A stretch of DNA of 64,000 nucleotides from Plicaturopsis crispa FD-325 SS-3 (taxonomy: Eukaryota > Basidiomycota > Agaricomycetes > Amylocorticiales > Amylocorticiaceae): positions 300,884 through 364,883 of the forward strand of contig KN832571.1 in NCBI GenBank assembly GCA_000827205.1, written 5' to 3'. Under the pieces are notes generated by a model. It saw only the letters and a list, made by a program, of their open reading frames with translations, searched no databases and was not told the origin of the DNA. The first letter of the stretch is position 1; the number at the start of each line of letters is the position of its first letter. A program made the position numbers and the translations under genes. Of this stretch, positions 10,457-20,442 are shown in pieces.

Positions 10457-10654
10457 TCAGGCGACGACGCAATACGAGTTTCCGCAATTGCCTCGCTCCT
10501 CGTCGACGGGCATGTCTGTTTCTACAGACTCGGATTTCGAAACGACGCAATAGGAGTTGCCGTTGTACCCGTGCTCCTCGTCAACAGGTGTGGGTTTCGC
10601 ATCGCCCGCTGAGGCGGCGAGGATGGAGAGCATCGATGTGAAAGTGTCGGACAT
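10457..10654 (-). CDS. Mating pheromone precursor 2 with two pheromone cores (CaaX box CVVA)
   Basis: A 65-residue precursor ending in the CaaX box CVVA. Seen: leader residues 1-22; a first unit PVDEEHGYNGNSYCVV at residues 23-38; a spacer of about ten residues rich in Ser/Glu; and a second unit PVDEERGNCGNSYCVV at residues 49-64, followed by a final Ala. The C-terminal unit has the normal architecture for farnesylation. The first unit has the acidic cleavage region, the core and a Cys, but its Cys is internal and could be prenylated only after a cut just behind it. Precursors with repeated pheromone units are known in some other basidiomycetes (for example Rhodosporidium), but are not the rule in mushrooms. 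The internal copy may be functional or a relic. Confidence 0.87.
   Translation of the reverse strand: MSDTFTSMLSILAASAGDAKPTPVDEEHGYNGNSYCVVSKSESVETDMPVDEERGNCGNSYCVVA
10463..10510 (-). repeat. Pheromone unit copy 2 (C-terminal)
   Basis: Encodes PVDEERGNCGNSYCVV. Matches the internal unit at 10541-10588 at 13 of 16 residues. The changed residues (R for H, N for Y, C for N) fall between the acidic cleavage region and the GNSYC core. Confidence 0.8.
10541..10588 (-). repeat. Pheromone unit copy 1 (internal)
   Basis: Encodes PVDEEHGYNGNSYCVV. Its YNGNSYC resembles the NDGNSYC of pheromone precursor 1 (7019-7207) as well as the C-terminal unit of its own gene. Confidence 0.8.
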
Positions 10655-11950
10655 GATGATTGACAGTAGTGTTATGACCGGTTGTTAGAAGGTCGAATGT
10701 GCGAGGCGACTAGCAAGCGACGAAGAAGACGTAGGCTGACTTTGTTGCTGGGTCCTGGAGACAGCGCGCAAGCACGGCTTTATAGGGCGCAGGACCAGTC
10801 AATTTCATTAGCTTTAGTGTTGACCAGCGTACAAATTTAGAGGAACGCCCTGTGCGCCTTTTGTTCTTCAGTATGGATGGGGAAACGATCGACCGGGGTG
10901 AAAGGGCGGCAGTGCGCAGAGACAAAAATAGAGGCACGCATGACAAGAGTCGCATTCCAGCTTTTGTGAGTGCCGACCTGAGGTTGTGAATGTCGTTCCT
11001 ACTTCGAACGTAAGGTGTGCGCGGAGCGCCGAAGTGATGTCAGCTTCTCGATCGGCCGGGTTTCTAGTTGTTGTCTCTGCTCGTAGCATCGGAAGATCAT
11101 CGTACTGCATCAGACCCACGGATAACCCAGATGAGACAGCAGCAGCAGAGTCGACGAAGGCACTCGACGATCCACCCTGAAGGTGTGGGTTAGGACCAGG
11201 CCGGCGAATGCAAATCCCTGTCGTATCGGGAGATGCATCCTCATTTCATGACGCAGAAAGAGCCAAAGTGGGACGCAAAGTGCAGAACCTGGGTCAAGAC
11301 AATAAGCGAAGCTATTGAGATGCGGGACGGACAAAGCGGTGGGAACGGATTTGGGCTGGCAGGTGGGACAATATGGGCAACAATATGGGCATCGCGGCTT
11401 GAGGCGAAGCGACGACGCCTAGAGCAATGGTCCGACTTGGTCGCAGGGCGCATGTAGTCCTGGTGCCTAGCACATGAAACAGAAATGGTGAGATATGTAC
11501 ATCTGTACTTTGTTGTCGGACTCACAGTTGCGCATCGGCAGTGGCGCCGGTGCGTGCACGCTGACAAGCATGCTGCGCACCGTGCACGGTCCTACGTCAG
11601 CAGTGTGATCAAGGACAAAAAGAAAAAGGATAATTCTCGGCCTCAGGACATCTATCGCCAGCCGCCACGATGAAGTTAGTGATGGCAAAACAAAAAGAAA
11701 AGGCCTACAGCCTGAAACGGGTGGTGGGAGTCAAAAGCCATTTGCAAAGCCTTTCCCGATGAAAGCTGTAGAGCCGGTGCGTTCTACAGAATCATTTGCG
11801 CCGCTAAATCAACCTATACTTCGAGTAGGGGTCAGTGTCAGTGACGATTTTGAACAACCGTTGTTGAACGTCGAACATCGAACTCTACGTAGTACGTACG
11901 ACGCTTTGAATTTCCGCGGCGTTGTTCAACCACGTGGTTAACGGTTTGGT
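10655..11950. other. Intergenic region upstream of pheromone gene 2
   Basis: About 1.3 kb ending at the target duplication of the large transposon. Apart from the pheromone promoter no gene is recognised. A further pheromone-like ORF or receptor was looked for and not found. Confidence 0.4.
10779..10784 (-). promoter_or_regulatory. TATA box of pheromone gene 2
   Basis: The minus-strand sequence TATAAA lies about 125 bp upstream of the ATG at 10654, comparable to the TATA spacing of pheromone gene 1. Confidence 0.5.
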
Positions 11951-11959
11951 GGTAAACGC
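11951..11959 (+). repeat. Target site duplication, left copy (GGTAAACGC)
   Basis: The same nine bases follow the right end of the element at 19992-20000. The pair abuts perfect terminal inverted repeats, so it marks insertion of the element at 11960-19991. Confidence 0.9.
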
Positions 11960-11997
11960 CAGGCTCCTAACCACCCGGCCTTGGGAGTTGTGAAATA
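11960..11997 (+). repeat. Left terminal inverted repeat, outer 38 bp
   Basis: A perfect inverted copy of 19954-19991. The repeat is interrupted at 11997 by the nested TA-flanked element and resumes at 12722. Confidence 0.92.
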
Positions 11998-12719
11998 CAC
12001 CCCCAGACCGGAACGCATTGAAAAACCTTTGGAGGATGAGATCAGCGGATTTCCAACGGAGTTTTCCAATGACTTTCCTACGGTCAGCAAGATCAGCGGA
12101 AACCAATGGACCCTCCACGCGAAAATCAAAGGCCCATCAAGCCGACATGCCGAGACATATAAATGGCTAACAAGCCCCTGAAAGGGACTTAGAATTTCGT
12201 TCGGAGAGTTGTGGCAGCGCTCAGTCTGCAGTGACAGTGTTGCGCAGCCCGCGCTCACAGCTCTATAATCAGAGGTCTGCACTCAGTGAATCGAGACTAT
12301 ACTCTGCTCGTGACATTCAAGGCCTTAGGCAGACTAATGGTCGCCCCGTTCAATGTTGTTTTCAGCTTATAAGCATAGTTTGATGATCTGGAAGCAGCAC
12401 TGGATGAACAAACAGCATGCACGGGCAAACCTGTCATGGCCTTGTTGGCTCAACGGTTACAAGTGCTTGTTGCTGGCGCTCTGAGATTTTTTGTAGGCCC
12501 GCGTTCGAACCTTTTGCAGAGCAGTTTTTTTTTGCAGCGGTACACGCTCTGTTCCATTTGATGGGCCGGTCTCTCGGGCTGATGGACTCGTTGGAATCCC
12601 AATGGAAGTGTCTACGGTCACCGTAAATCTTGCTCACCGTCGGAATCCAATGGCAAGCCCACTCAAATTCCATCAATCTGTTTTTCATTGGATTTTCAAT
12701 GCGTTCCGGTCTAGGGGTG
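11998..12719. mobile_element. Nested miniature inverted-repeat element with TA target duplication
   Basis: The insert begins CACCCCCAGACCGGAACGCA and its other end is the inverted copy with one mismatch over about 27 bp. It sits between TA dinucleotides, and the opposite end of the host transposon shows the uninterrupted site (GTGAAATAAATGC, with TA single). This shows a 722-bp insertion with TA duplication, the signature of Tc1/mariner-type miniature elements. It has no coding capacity. It contains a degenerate tRNA-like stretch at 12438-12522. Confidence 0.85.
12438..12522 (+). other. Degenerate tRNA-like (pol III promoter-like) segment
   Basis: A-box-like TGGCTCAACGG and B-box-like GCGTTCGAACC stand at tRNA-like spacing and are followed by a T run. 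The D and T stems pair poorly, so this is not a functional tRNA gene. It could be a tRNA-derived SINE fragment inside the miniature element, or chance. Confidence 0.3.
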
Positions 12720-12721
12720 TA

Positions 12722-12847
12722 AATGCTAAGTCGACATTCACTCTGACAGCCACTTTCGGCGCTATCCGAAAATCACATGACTTAATTCAAACTCAGCAAC
12801 TCTAATCCATTCACAACTCCCAAGGCCTTTAGGTTCGGAGCAAGCCC
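12722..12847 (+). repeat. Left terminal inverted repeat, inner part
   Basis: An inverted copy of 19827-19953, identical for about 107 bp and then differing by one indel and one substitution. It ends in an 18-bp palindrome, GGAGCAAGCCCTTGCTCC (12837-12854), a possible transposase-binding site. Confidence 0.88.
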
Positions 12848-13447
12848 TTGCTCCGGCGCCGTACCGGCGAGCCTTCGCAGAAGGGGCTTGCTCCAAAGTG
12901 GGCCACAGAGCAAGGACATTAAGATATATTTCCTGCCACCATCTTCGCACTTTTCTCTTAGCTCTGGCATACAGACTTGTAGATTATATGCATATTAAGC
13001 CCACTGTAACTCGCATTCACACAAATACAACGAGAATATTATACTGTAGACACCCTTCGAGGCAAGCATGTCGGCCTGGTGAATGCCATGTTCAGTGGCA
13101 TCACTTGGCCGCTTTCTCCCATTTCTTGAGTGGGATCCATTACAACCTATTTATGAAGCATTCTGGATGTGTTTTTGCAGAGCGAAGAGCAGCGGATACC
13201 TTATGAGCAATAAAATAAGGCGGAGGAGGCAAGTCACGCACGGTGTGACGGGATGTGATCTCGCGCGTTTGAGTGTCACTCTGTATGTGGCGCGAACGCG
13301 ACGTCTATAGTTCTGCGCATTGTGCGCGAATTTCTCCATGTAGTAGCAGTCTTAGATGTTGGTGCTTTACTGAAAAGACACACCCTTCCATAGTAACAGT
13401 GAAATAGGTGTAGCGACAACAAGTCCGCGTACAAAAACCGATCGGCG

Positions 13448-16400
13448 ATGCCGCACATTGACCCCTCTGCGACAAAAGTGATCGGGCGCGACTCCTGTCG
13501 TTTCAAGGAGTCGTCAGTTTTTTTTAAAGCAAGTCCGAGTAGAAAGGCGTACCTCCTCCCTTCAGTCCCCTGTACAGACCGCTGCCACCATCCCATGAAC
13601 ATGGGCCCGCCTCCGACACTCTCGTTCGAGAATGCTTACTGGGAGCAGCACCTACCGGGCATGAAAAATGCCAGCCTCCAAACGAGGCTGCACCTCGTAC
13701 TATCATTAGCAATTTACCTGGCAGTCTCCGTGCAACAGCTCCTTGAGTTCATTTTTTCCACGGACATCAAACCGGTCAAGGACCGGGCCTCGCGCTTCTT
13801 GGGCTATACACGATCAGCTCAGACCGAGGAACAACGCTTCTCACCACGGATGGTCTTCCAGCTCTGGCACACACGATGGCCAAAAGCGCAGAAGCATCTC
13901 CATGACATGATTATACCATGTGCATGCGAGATTGCTGTGGAGGAAAGCGACAAAATCATCAATGACCCCACCCTCCAGATACGAGTCAAGAATCTTACCG
14001 TGTCAGCCATCCGCGACCTCCTGCAGCCGAAGACGATTGTCGAAAAGTACAAGACAGCGGCACCGTTCATTTACGATGTTCTGTATGCGTTTTCAGCTTC
14101 GCCGAACCGCTACCGAAAGGAAAAACAACAGAGTGAGGAGCGGAAAAAAAGAGAGGGGGCCAGCGGCGGCATGGGTGCAGACGTCTCACCAAGCGATGAA
14201 GAGGACTGGGATGATGACCCCAATGCTGCCCATGACGAGGATGGAAAGGCGCAGGAGAAGGCACAACCGTGGGCGGAGGGACTAGAGGGGTTCACACGTA
14301 ATCCTGTATTTGTGAGTGAAACCGTGGGTCACGAACAAGAAAGACGACTCACCTACGAGCTGAGCAGGCAATAGTCATGGCTATCACGATGCTCGCATTT
14401 GTCCGCAATCGTTCAACAAATGCTTTGCCCCTCCTACTCGGACTCTTCTTCAAGATATCGGGGACCAGCACGCGTGTCTTGTCCATGCTGAGTAACATCG
14501 GAGTTTGCGTGTCCAGCAACACAGTCGAGCGCCTCAAAAAGCGCATCTCCGAGGACGCGATAGCATTTGCGGTCGATCTAATCAAGAGCGGACAGCTGTT
14601 CTGCGTGGTTTTCGACAACATCAATATCTTCCAGCGAAAATTTCAACAGCGGACAACTAACCGTAACTCGATGATAAATGCAACAAACTGTGCTATAATC
14701 GGCATTGATGGTGCAGACACTGCCGCAGAAGACCTGGACGCAAAGCTCAGTATGCGCGGAAATCGTGCACAGGCCACACCCCGGGATATCTTTGCAACGC
14801 AAGAGGATGATGCCCACATGAAACTGGCATTTGAGGCATTGATTGCCGATATGTTGGTGCGATACTGTCCAGGAAGCACAAAATGGGAGGATCGTACCAA
14901 GATGCTCGAGGAGATATTGGCGGCGGTGCCTACGGACAGACCGCTGAAGGCCGAGAAGACTGATACACGACCGTTCGGGGTCTTCGACGTGAACGAAGGG
15001 TCTAAAAAGGGGTTAATCAAAGTTCTCGAGGCCATACGAGAACGTTCCACACTCACCGTTCAGGAGTGGTCTGCCAAAGCCCGAATCATAATCGGCGACT
15101 GGCTCACAGCAAATAACCTCCGCGCGGCACGACGGGACCGCACCGACGATGTCAACGCAATGGAGCGGGTCGATTATCCTGAGGAGCTCAGTGCGCTTTG
15201 GCATTACGCGCTCCAAGCGACGCATATGATAATGCGCACCCATTATGGACACGCCGTTCTCGACCCTTCCTCGCTCGCTGCACACAAAGGCCTTCTCCAT
15301 CGAGTGTGGGACGTGAACAAGCCAAACTATGCTGCGGCCAAGGCACTGATACGACACTCGTTAATTGCTCGTCTACTACATATTGTTATGTGAGCTAACA
15401 CACCGTTTATTGATTTGCTGAAGCTCTAGACACTGACCATCGTATGATTATCGCAGGGTAATGCAAAACATGACACTCTGGTCAGAGTTGAATGCATGGC
15501 GGCCAACTTTAGAGGATATAAAGGCAATATCTAAGGAAATCGGCGATCAGTTTACAACAACAACGGCTGCCGAAAACGCAAAAGACGGCGGCGACGATTA
15601 CCTGGCTCATGAGATATATTTCATCCGCGACGCACTGTTCTTCTGCGAATTCGAGCACGCAATCAGCTATGCCGACGCTGGGCGTGTCCTACGTGTGCTC
15701 AAATACTGGGCATTTGCTTTCAGAGGCGCGGGGCAGCACAATTACGCTCGCGAGTGTCTTGAAGTCCTGCTCAAATGGAAATATGAGCTTACGACTGCCC
15801 TTCGTACTGCGCTCGAGAAGTCCTGGTTCGTGAACCGATGGGGAATTGACGGCCGATGGATACCCGCAGATCTGTACTTAGAACAACTGAACTTTTGGGT
15901 TAAAGTGCGTACGGCTCTTCCAAATAAAGTCGTTGTCGTACTCACTATGTGCTGTCAGCGTGTTTTCATCGCACAGGGAAATGGTGTAACTGTTGAGTAT
16001 ATCATCGAGAAAGGTTCTGCTTGCGTAGAGGCGTTCCGTGATATCACACACCTTGTTGCAAATTTCTTCGGCGACGCCGACCGGGCACGGAGATCCAAGG
16101 AGCTTGCGTTTGCAGAGGATATGCGTGTCCTAGTGGAGGAGATGGTGAGAAAGAATGCACATGTCTTGTCGACAACGGGAAACTTCGTACCGGCACCATC
16201 AAAGAAGAAGTCGAACGCCAAAGATATGAACGACCCGGAGCCTCCGCGCTCTGCTATTGTCGACGTGATGGTCATCGGAGCAGAAGTCTGGAACCAAGGG
16301 AAGTTCACAGAATACATAGAAAAAACAACGTACGATCCAGCCGTGGGATATCCGATCTACAGTGCTGCCGAGGAACGACCACTACCACACGACACTAGGC

Positions 16401-16558
16401 TGAACAACAACACAGTCTTTGATAATATTGCATCAGACCCTATGGATCATAGTGGGTACGAAGATCTTCATGGTGACGAGAATGAAACTACCGGGGGGTC
16501 CACGGCTGGTGCACTGGGTGGTGGGGATGAGTTTGCAAATGGGGAGGTATCGTGGTAG
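13448..16558 (+). CDS. DUF6589-type protein, candidate transposase
   Basis: The spliced product is 995 residues from three exons (13448-14311, 14368-15389, 15457-16558); the sum is an exact multiple of three and no stop interrupts it. I recognise the family as the basidiomycete DUF6589 domain. Seen: an N-terminal region with an acidic low-complexity linker (about 220-275), then VVFDNIN (Asp near residue 369), IIGDWLTANNLRAARR (Asp near 529) and KYWAFAFRGAGQHNYARECL (Glu near 725), with an acidic and Gly-rich C-terminus. In RNase H-fold transposases the catalytic D-D-E lie in comparable strand and helix settings, so these three acids are candidates; this is inference. The gene lies inside perfect terminal repeats beside a helicase gene and ends convergent to it, overlapping by 71 bp. 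Confidence 0.85.
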
Positions 16559-19315
16559 TATATCCGGTATGTGTAGTATGTGATGGCCCGGGCGCGTAGA
16601 ATGCACCGAATTGATATGGACTGGCCGGTAGAAATGCCGGCGTAGGCAGGTAATCATTTGGATAAGGGGTGTGAAAGGACGAAGGACCGGGAAGATCTTG
16701 GGCTTGAAACGAGTTCGGAGTCCCCCAGCCATGCGAATAATCTTGTGGCAAAGCTGAGGGCGGCACAGAATGGGCGTATGGTAGTGGCGTGGAATAGATC
16801 ACACGAGGATCGGGAAAGTGTGATCTGTGGACTTGAGAGGTAGAGAAAGGTGAAGAATTGATGGCTGCATCAAAGCGACCTAAGTCACGAAATGTAGGTC
16901 GTGGTTGAGGGTAGAGTGTTCGGCCTGCAGATGAACCAGGCGAAGGTGTAGCAGGCAGCGCGGCACTCCGGGTCCCCACTATGTGTAACGAGGTTAGTCC
17001 TCGCTGCATTGGCTAGTAGCGATGGATAAAAACGCACCTTGACGAAACTCGGAGAGACTGCGCGCTGGACTCTCACCAAAAATCGGTTGCGGGATACGTG
17101 CTCGAGGTGTTGCATCATCGTCGCGCACCTTCTTGCGTGCACGACGCTGCGACGTTGGTGTGGAGAATGTCCTTGCGTACGCGCACCACTCCGAGATCAC
17201 AGATGCAACGCTGGAGAGGTCATCATCCGTAGCAAGATCCCACTTCACGCGCTTGCGGATAGCTTTGGGGTTGATAGTTGCCTCGTTCAAGAAGTCGGAG
17301 CCTTTGGAAACAAGGGAGTCGAGCACCTTGGGAGGAAGTAGTGTGTTGCGAGACATGAACGCACTTCCTCCAGACCTTGCATGGAAGGCGTCTCGCCACG
17401 CGAGGAGGGACGTGCGCAGTCGGTCTGTGACATCGCTTGGCAGGGCATGAGTTCCGGTGAGAGGCTCGACATTCGTCGTGATGGGGGTGTCGCCGCGGGA
17501 GAGATTAGATATGCTAGATGAGGGAGAAGACGGTCGTGTCGGAGGGAGGGCCAACGGATGAATAAAATCGGCAGCAAAAATGTGAAGGCGAGAGTCGTCT
17601 TTCTCAGCTGCCCGAGTATCGTGAAGCTGAGCAGGGTTGCAGTGGTTGCAGCACCTGTCAGAGGGCGGGGATCGGGATAGATCAAGGACCGTCCAGTGCA
17701 GATCAAAAGATGACTGCAGTGATCGGTTTCCGGTGTGAGTAGGCCCGCCGAGAGGGAATAGCTCAGTGAATGTATTCAACCTCGTTGTCGGATGGAAGAG
17801 AGTCGACAGGTATTGATGTGCACAACCTGGTTGAAAGTCGTTAGCTTGGAGATCGCTAGCATGGGTAAAGCGTGAAAGATAAATACCAATGGGGTGATCC
17901 GAACCAAGGTTAATGAACTCTTCGAGGCGAGAGTCGAGATTAGCACGCTTCTTAGTACTAGTCACCGGCTCGAGCTTCAGTTTCCGGCGCCCCTTGACTT
18001 GCTGTACCGCAAGACCGACAGGCGGAGGCTTCGGACGGAAGGCCCACCCAGGAACGAGCAGGATGCATGTGGCTTTAGTCAACCGATCGCGCCCAGCGCG
18101 CCCCCAACGTTGCGCGACGGTAGCGAGTGATTTCGGACAGCCAAAGATGACGGAATACCGTACATCGGGGACATTGCACCCCATACCGGCGGCATCTGTT
18201 GCGCACAGAATGCGGATGTGCCCATTCGAAAACCCCTCCCAGCTCCTCGTCTTCGCCTCCTCCGATAGGTTAGATGAGAACGGCTGTACACAGTCTCGCA
18301 GATGGGCGGGTAGGCACTTCCGAAGGGTGCGAACGGCAAGCCGACACTCGGCCTCGGAGTTGAAGTAAAATAGGCATTTATCGATGGCCTCACGTTGAGT
18401 GTCGGCGTTGAGGATTTTTGGGAGGAGATTGAGGGCGTCGAGGACAGGATTCTTTGTGTTTTTAAGTTCACGGGTGAGAAAAAGAAGATTAGGTCGGTCG
18501 GACCCGACATCGATTCCCCAGAAGGGCCTGTGACCGAAGCCGAGGGAGTCCCAGATTACTTCGAAGGTAGATGTGGCTGCGGTCGCTGTGCATGCGACGA
18601 ATGGTACCTCCTGGCCTGTAAAATTGCGAAGGCTGTCGAGTTTCCGATAGTCGGGGCGGAATTCGTCGCCACCCCACTCGTCGACGCAGTGGGCCTCGTC
18701 TGTGACCATGGCCGTGAGACGTCCGCGGAACTTTGGGTCTTTCCATAGCTTCGTGAAGCTGTCCGACCGCGCCATCTCGGGGGATATGTACGCGAGCTGC
18801 GCGTCCGTGCGCAGATCCTTCCACAAGCCGGCGGCGCCTGTGGTGTCCTCGTTGATCGCAAGAGCCTTGATTCCCTTTGCAGTCGCTTGGAGCACCTTCC
18901 CAAACGTCTCGGTGAGCATCATGCATGACTGTATTGTGTCACAAGAACGTACCTGATCATATTCGAGTGCTTTCAGAGGACTAATGACGACTACCAGCTT
19001 TTTGCTCCCCCCGAGGACGGCTAAGCCTTGGAAGATGAGACTTTTTCCATAGCCTGTGCCAGCGCAGAAGATGCTATCGTAACCCTGCAGGATTCGCATG
19101 ACAAGCGCGACCTGCCAGCTATCCGGGATATAGTCAAGCTGGAGCTTGGACACGAGCTGGGCGCTAGTTTTTTCGTGTGTCGACAAGTGTCTAGGAAGGG
19201 GTTTTATTCCTCGAAGTCGTTGTGAAGCAGGCGCCTTACGACGTCGAGGAGTACCTGGAGAGCGCTGTGTTTGGCCAGAGCGCGAGCGAGGCGGTGTTGC
19301 TGGCCGTGACTGCAT
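16488..19315 (-). CDS. RecQ-like superfamily 2 DNA helicase carried by the transposon
   Basis: The first exon runs from the ATG at 19315 to 17038; a 59-nt intron (16979-17037) joins a Pro/Ser/Tyr-rich C-terminal exon ending at 16488. The product is about 907-922 residues. A 45-nt in-frame segment at 18908-18952 with GTACGT/AG ends is probably a further intron, because it interrupts the conserved SPLKALEYDQ region. Seen: Q-motif region YIPDSWQ, Walker A AGTGYGKS, DEAHCVDEWGGDEFRPDY (motif II), ACTATA (motif III), SDRPNLLF, DAAGMGCNVPDV and QRWGRAGRD (motif VI), then a RecQ zinc-binding-like CCNHCNP. The family unwinds DNA 3'-5' with ATP. No RQC or HRDC domain is apparent. Its place inside transposon ends argues for a role in mobility or in repair of its excision sites. 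Confidence 0.88.
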
Positions 19316-19760
19316 TGTAATGGTGAGAGGTAAAGAGGATCTTGTACAACGTGAGGCGCGTCTTCACGCGACCGAAAGACTTGACGCGTCAAATTCGTGC
19401 TTGATTCACTGCATTCACCTTTCAGCAATTTTGCTGAGCGCAATACTGCAGATCTCCCTTTGACATTAGAGACGTACATGACCAGATTTCGAATGCGCGA
19501 ACGACTGTGAGCTCGAATTTTTTCTCTCTCCCCTTCCGCTCTACCTTAAGGCCGATAGGCAACACGTCGTTTTGAGTTGAATGACGCGTCACTTCGACAG
19601 TCAGTATCACTAGATATACATCCGGCAAAAATGAACAAAAAATGAGAAGCTATAGTTCGAGATACATACATGAATCTGTGCACCATGGCTGAAGTAATTC
19701 GAGCTCGCATTGAAGCTGTACGATAATCGTAACGTCCTGGCATATTTCCCCATCTTGGTA

Positions 19761-19833
19761 CAAGCCCCTTCTCCAAAGGTGTTGCGGAGCGTGAAATATT
19801 TATTTGAACTACCTCATACGGAGAAGGGGCTTG
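19761..19833. repeat. Subterminal inverted repeat near right end of transposon
   Basis: CAAGCCCCTTCTCC at 19761-19774 is the inverted copy of 19820-19833, a 73-bp hairpin. Related CAAGCCC and GGGGCTTG motifs occur at the left end (12842-12893). Such repeated subterminal motifs are often transposase-binding sites; that role is inferred. Confidence 0.6.
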
Positions 19834-19991
19834 ATCCGAACCTACAAGGCCTTGGGAGTTGTGAATGGATTAGAGTTGCTGAGTTTGAATTAAGTCATGT
19901 GATTTTCGGATAGCGCCGAAAGTGGCTGTCAGAGTGAATGTCGACTTAGCATTTATTTCACAACTCCCAAGGCCGGGTGGTTAGGAGCCTG
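19827..19991 (-). repeat. Right terminal inverted repeat (about 165 bp)
   Basis: An uninterrupted version of the terminal repeat. It carries the empty site of the miniature element that interrupts the left repeat, and it is followed directly by the right target duplication. Confidence 0.9.
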
Positions 19992-20000
19992 GGTAAACGC
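19992..20000 (+). repeat. Target site duplication, right copy (GGTAAACGC)
   Basis: Identical to 11951-11959. Confidence 0.9.
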
Positions 20001-20442
20001 TCTCACTGTCAGATCTTCGGGCTCCCCACTATGCAGCCAGAGCGATGAGGCGCCTACAGCCGCCTACATGGACTCAATATAAGGGGAGCATCGAATAGCT
20101 ACAGAACTGAGTGTTTGACACAATTTTGGATAGATGAATTGAGGCATAAAACCGATATGAAAGGGTTGTGCATTGGTCAGAAATCATCTCGTATGTAGCG
20201 AACAGATTGGAACAAACTGAGCACCCCTCAATTCTGGTAATGTTTGGCCATGCCAGATGCAGGAATGCATGTCTCCTTTGCACCTAACGAGTCCTGAGGA
20301 TAAGAGATGGTGAAGTAATGTAAAGCAGCGTTGGACATACCTTGTGATCTGTGAGGAGTGGCAGGACCTGCATAAATTATTCACCTGCAGGTCAAACAGC
20401 GCGATATAGGGCATCCAGAGAACAGAAGGTGACCAGAACGGC
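20001..20442. other. Intergenic region between transposon and racemase gene
   Basis: About 440 bp with no recognised gene. It contains the 3' flank of the racemase gene. Confidence 0.4.

Larger units (their letters stand above)
11960..19991. mobile_element. Complete DNA transposon encoding a DUF6589-type protein and a RecQ-like helicase
   Basis: Boundaries are visible to the base: both ends start CAGGCTCCTAACCACCCGGC and the terminal inverted repeat is perfect for 38 bp (11960-11997 against 19954-19991). The 9-bp sequence GGTAAACGC flanks both sides. If a nested 722-bp element (11998-12719) is removed, the left inverted repeat continues at 12722-12847, pairing with 19827-19953 with only an indel and a mismatch near its inner end, so the true repeat is about 165 bp. 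The undisturbed element would be about 7.3 kb. Inside are two convergent genes: the DUF6589-type protein (13448-16558) and a RecQ-like helicase (16488-19315). Long terminal repeats with a 9-bp duplication recall Mutator-like elements, and 8-bp duplications occur in KDZ and hAT elements, but neither protein resembles those transposases closely to my eye. The superfamily is left open. Confidence 0.9.

Noticed and set aside
11967-12060. Separate short dispersed repeats at 11967, 12722 and 19850
   Set aside because: They are explained together as the two ends of one transposon, the left one split by a nested insertion.
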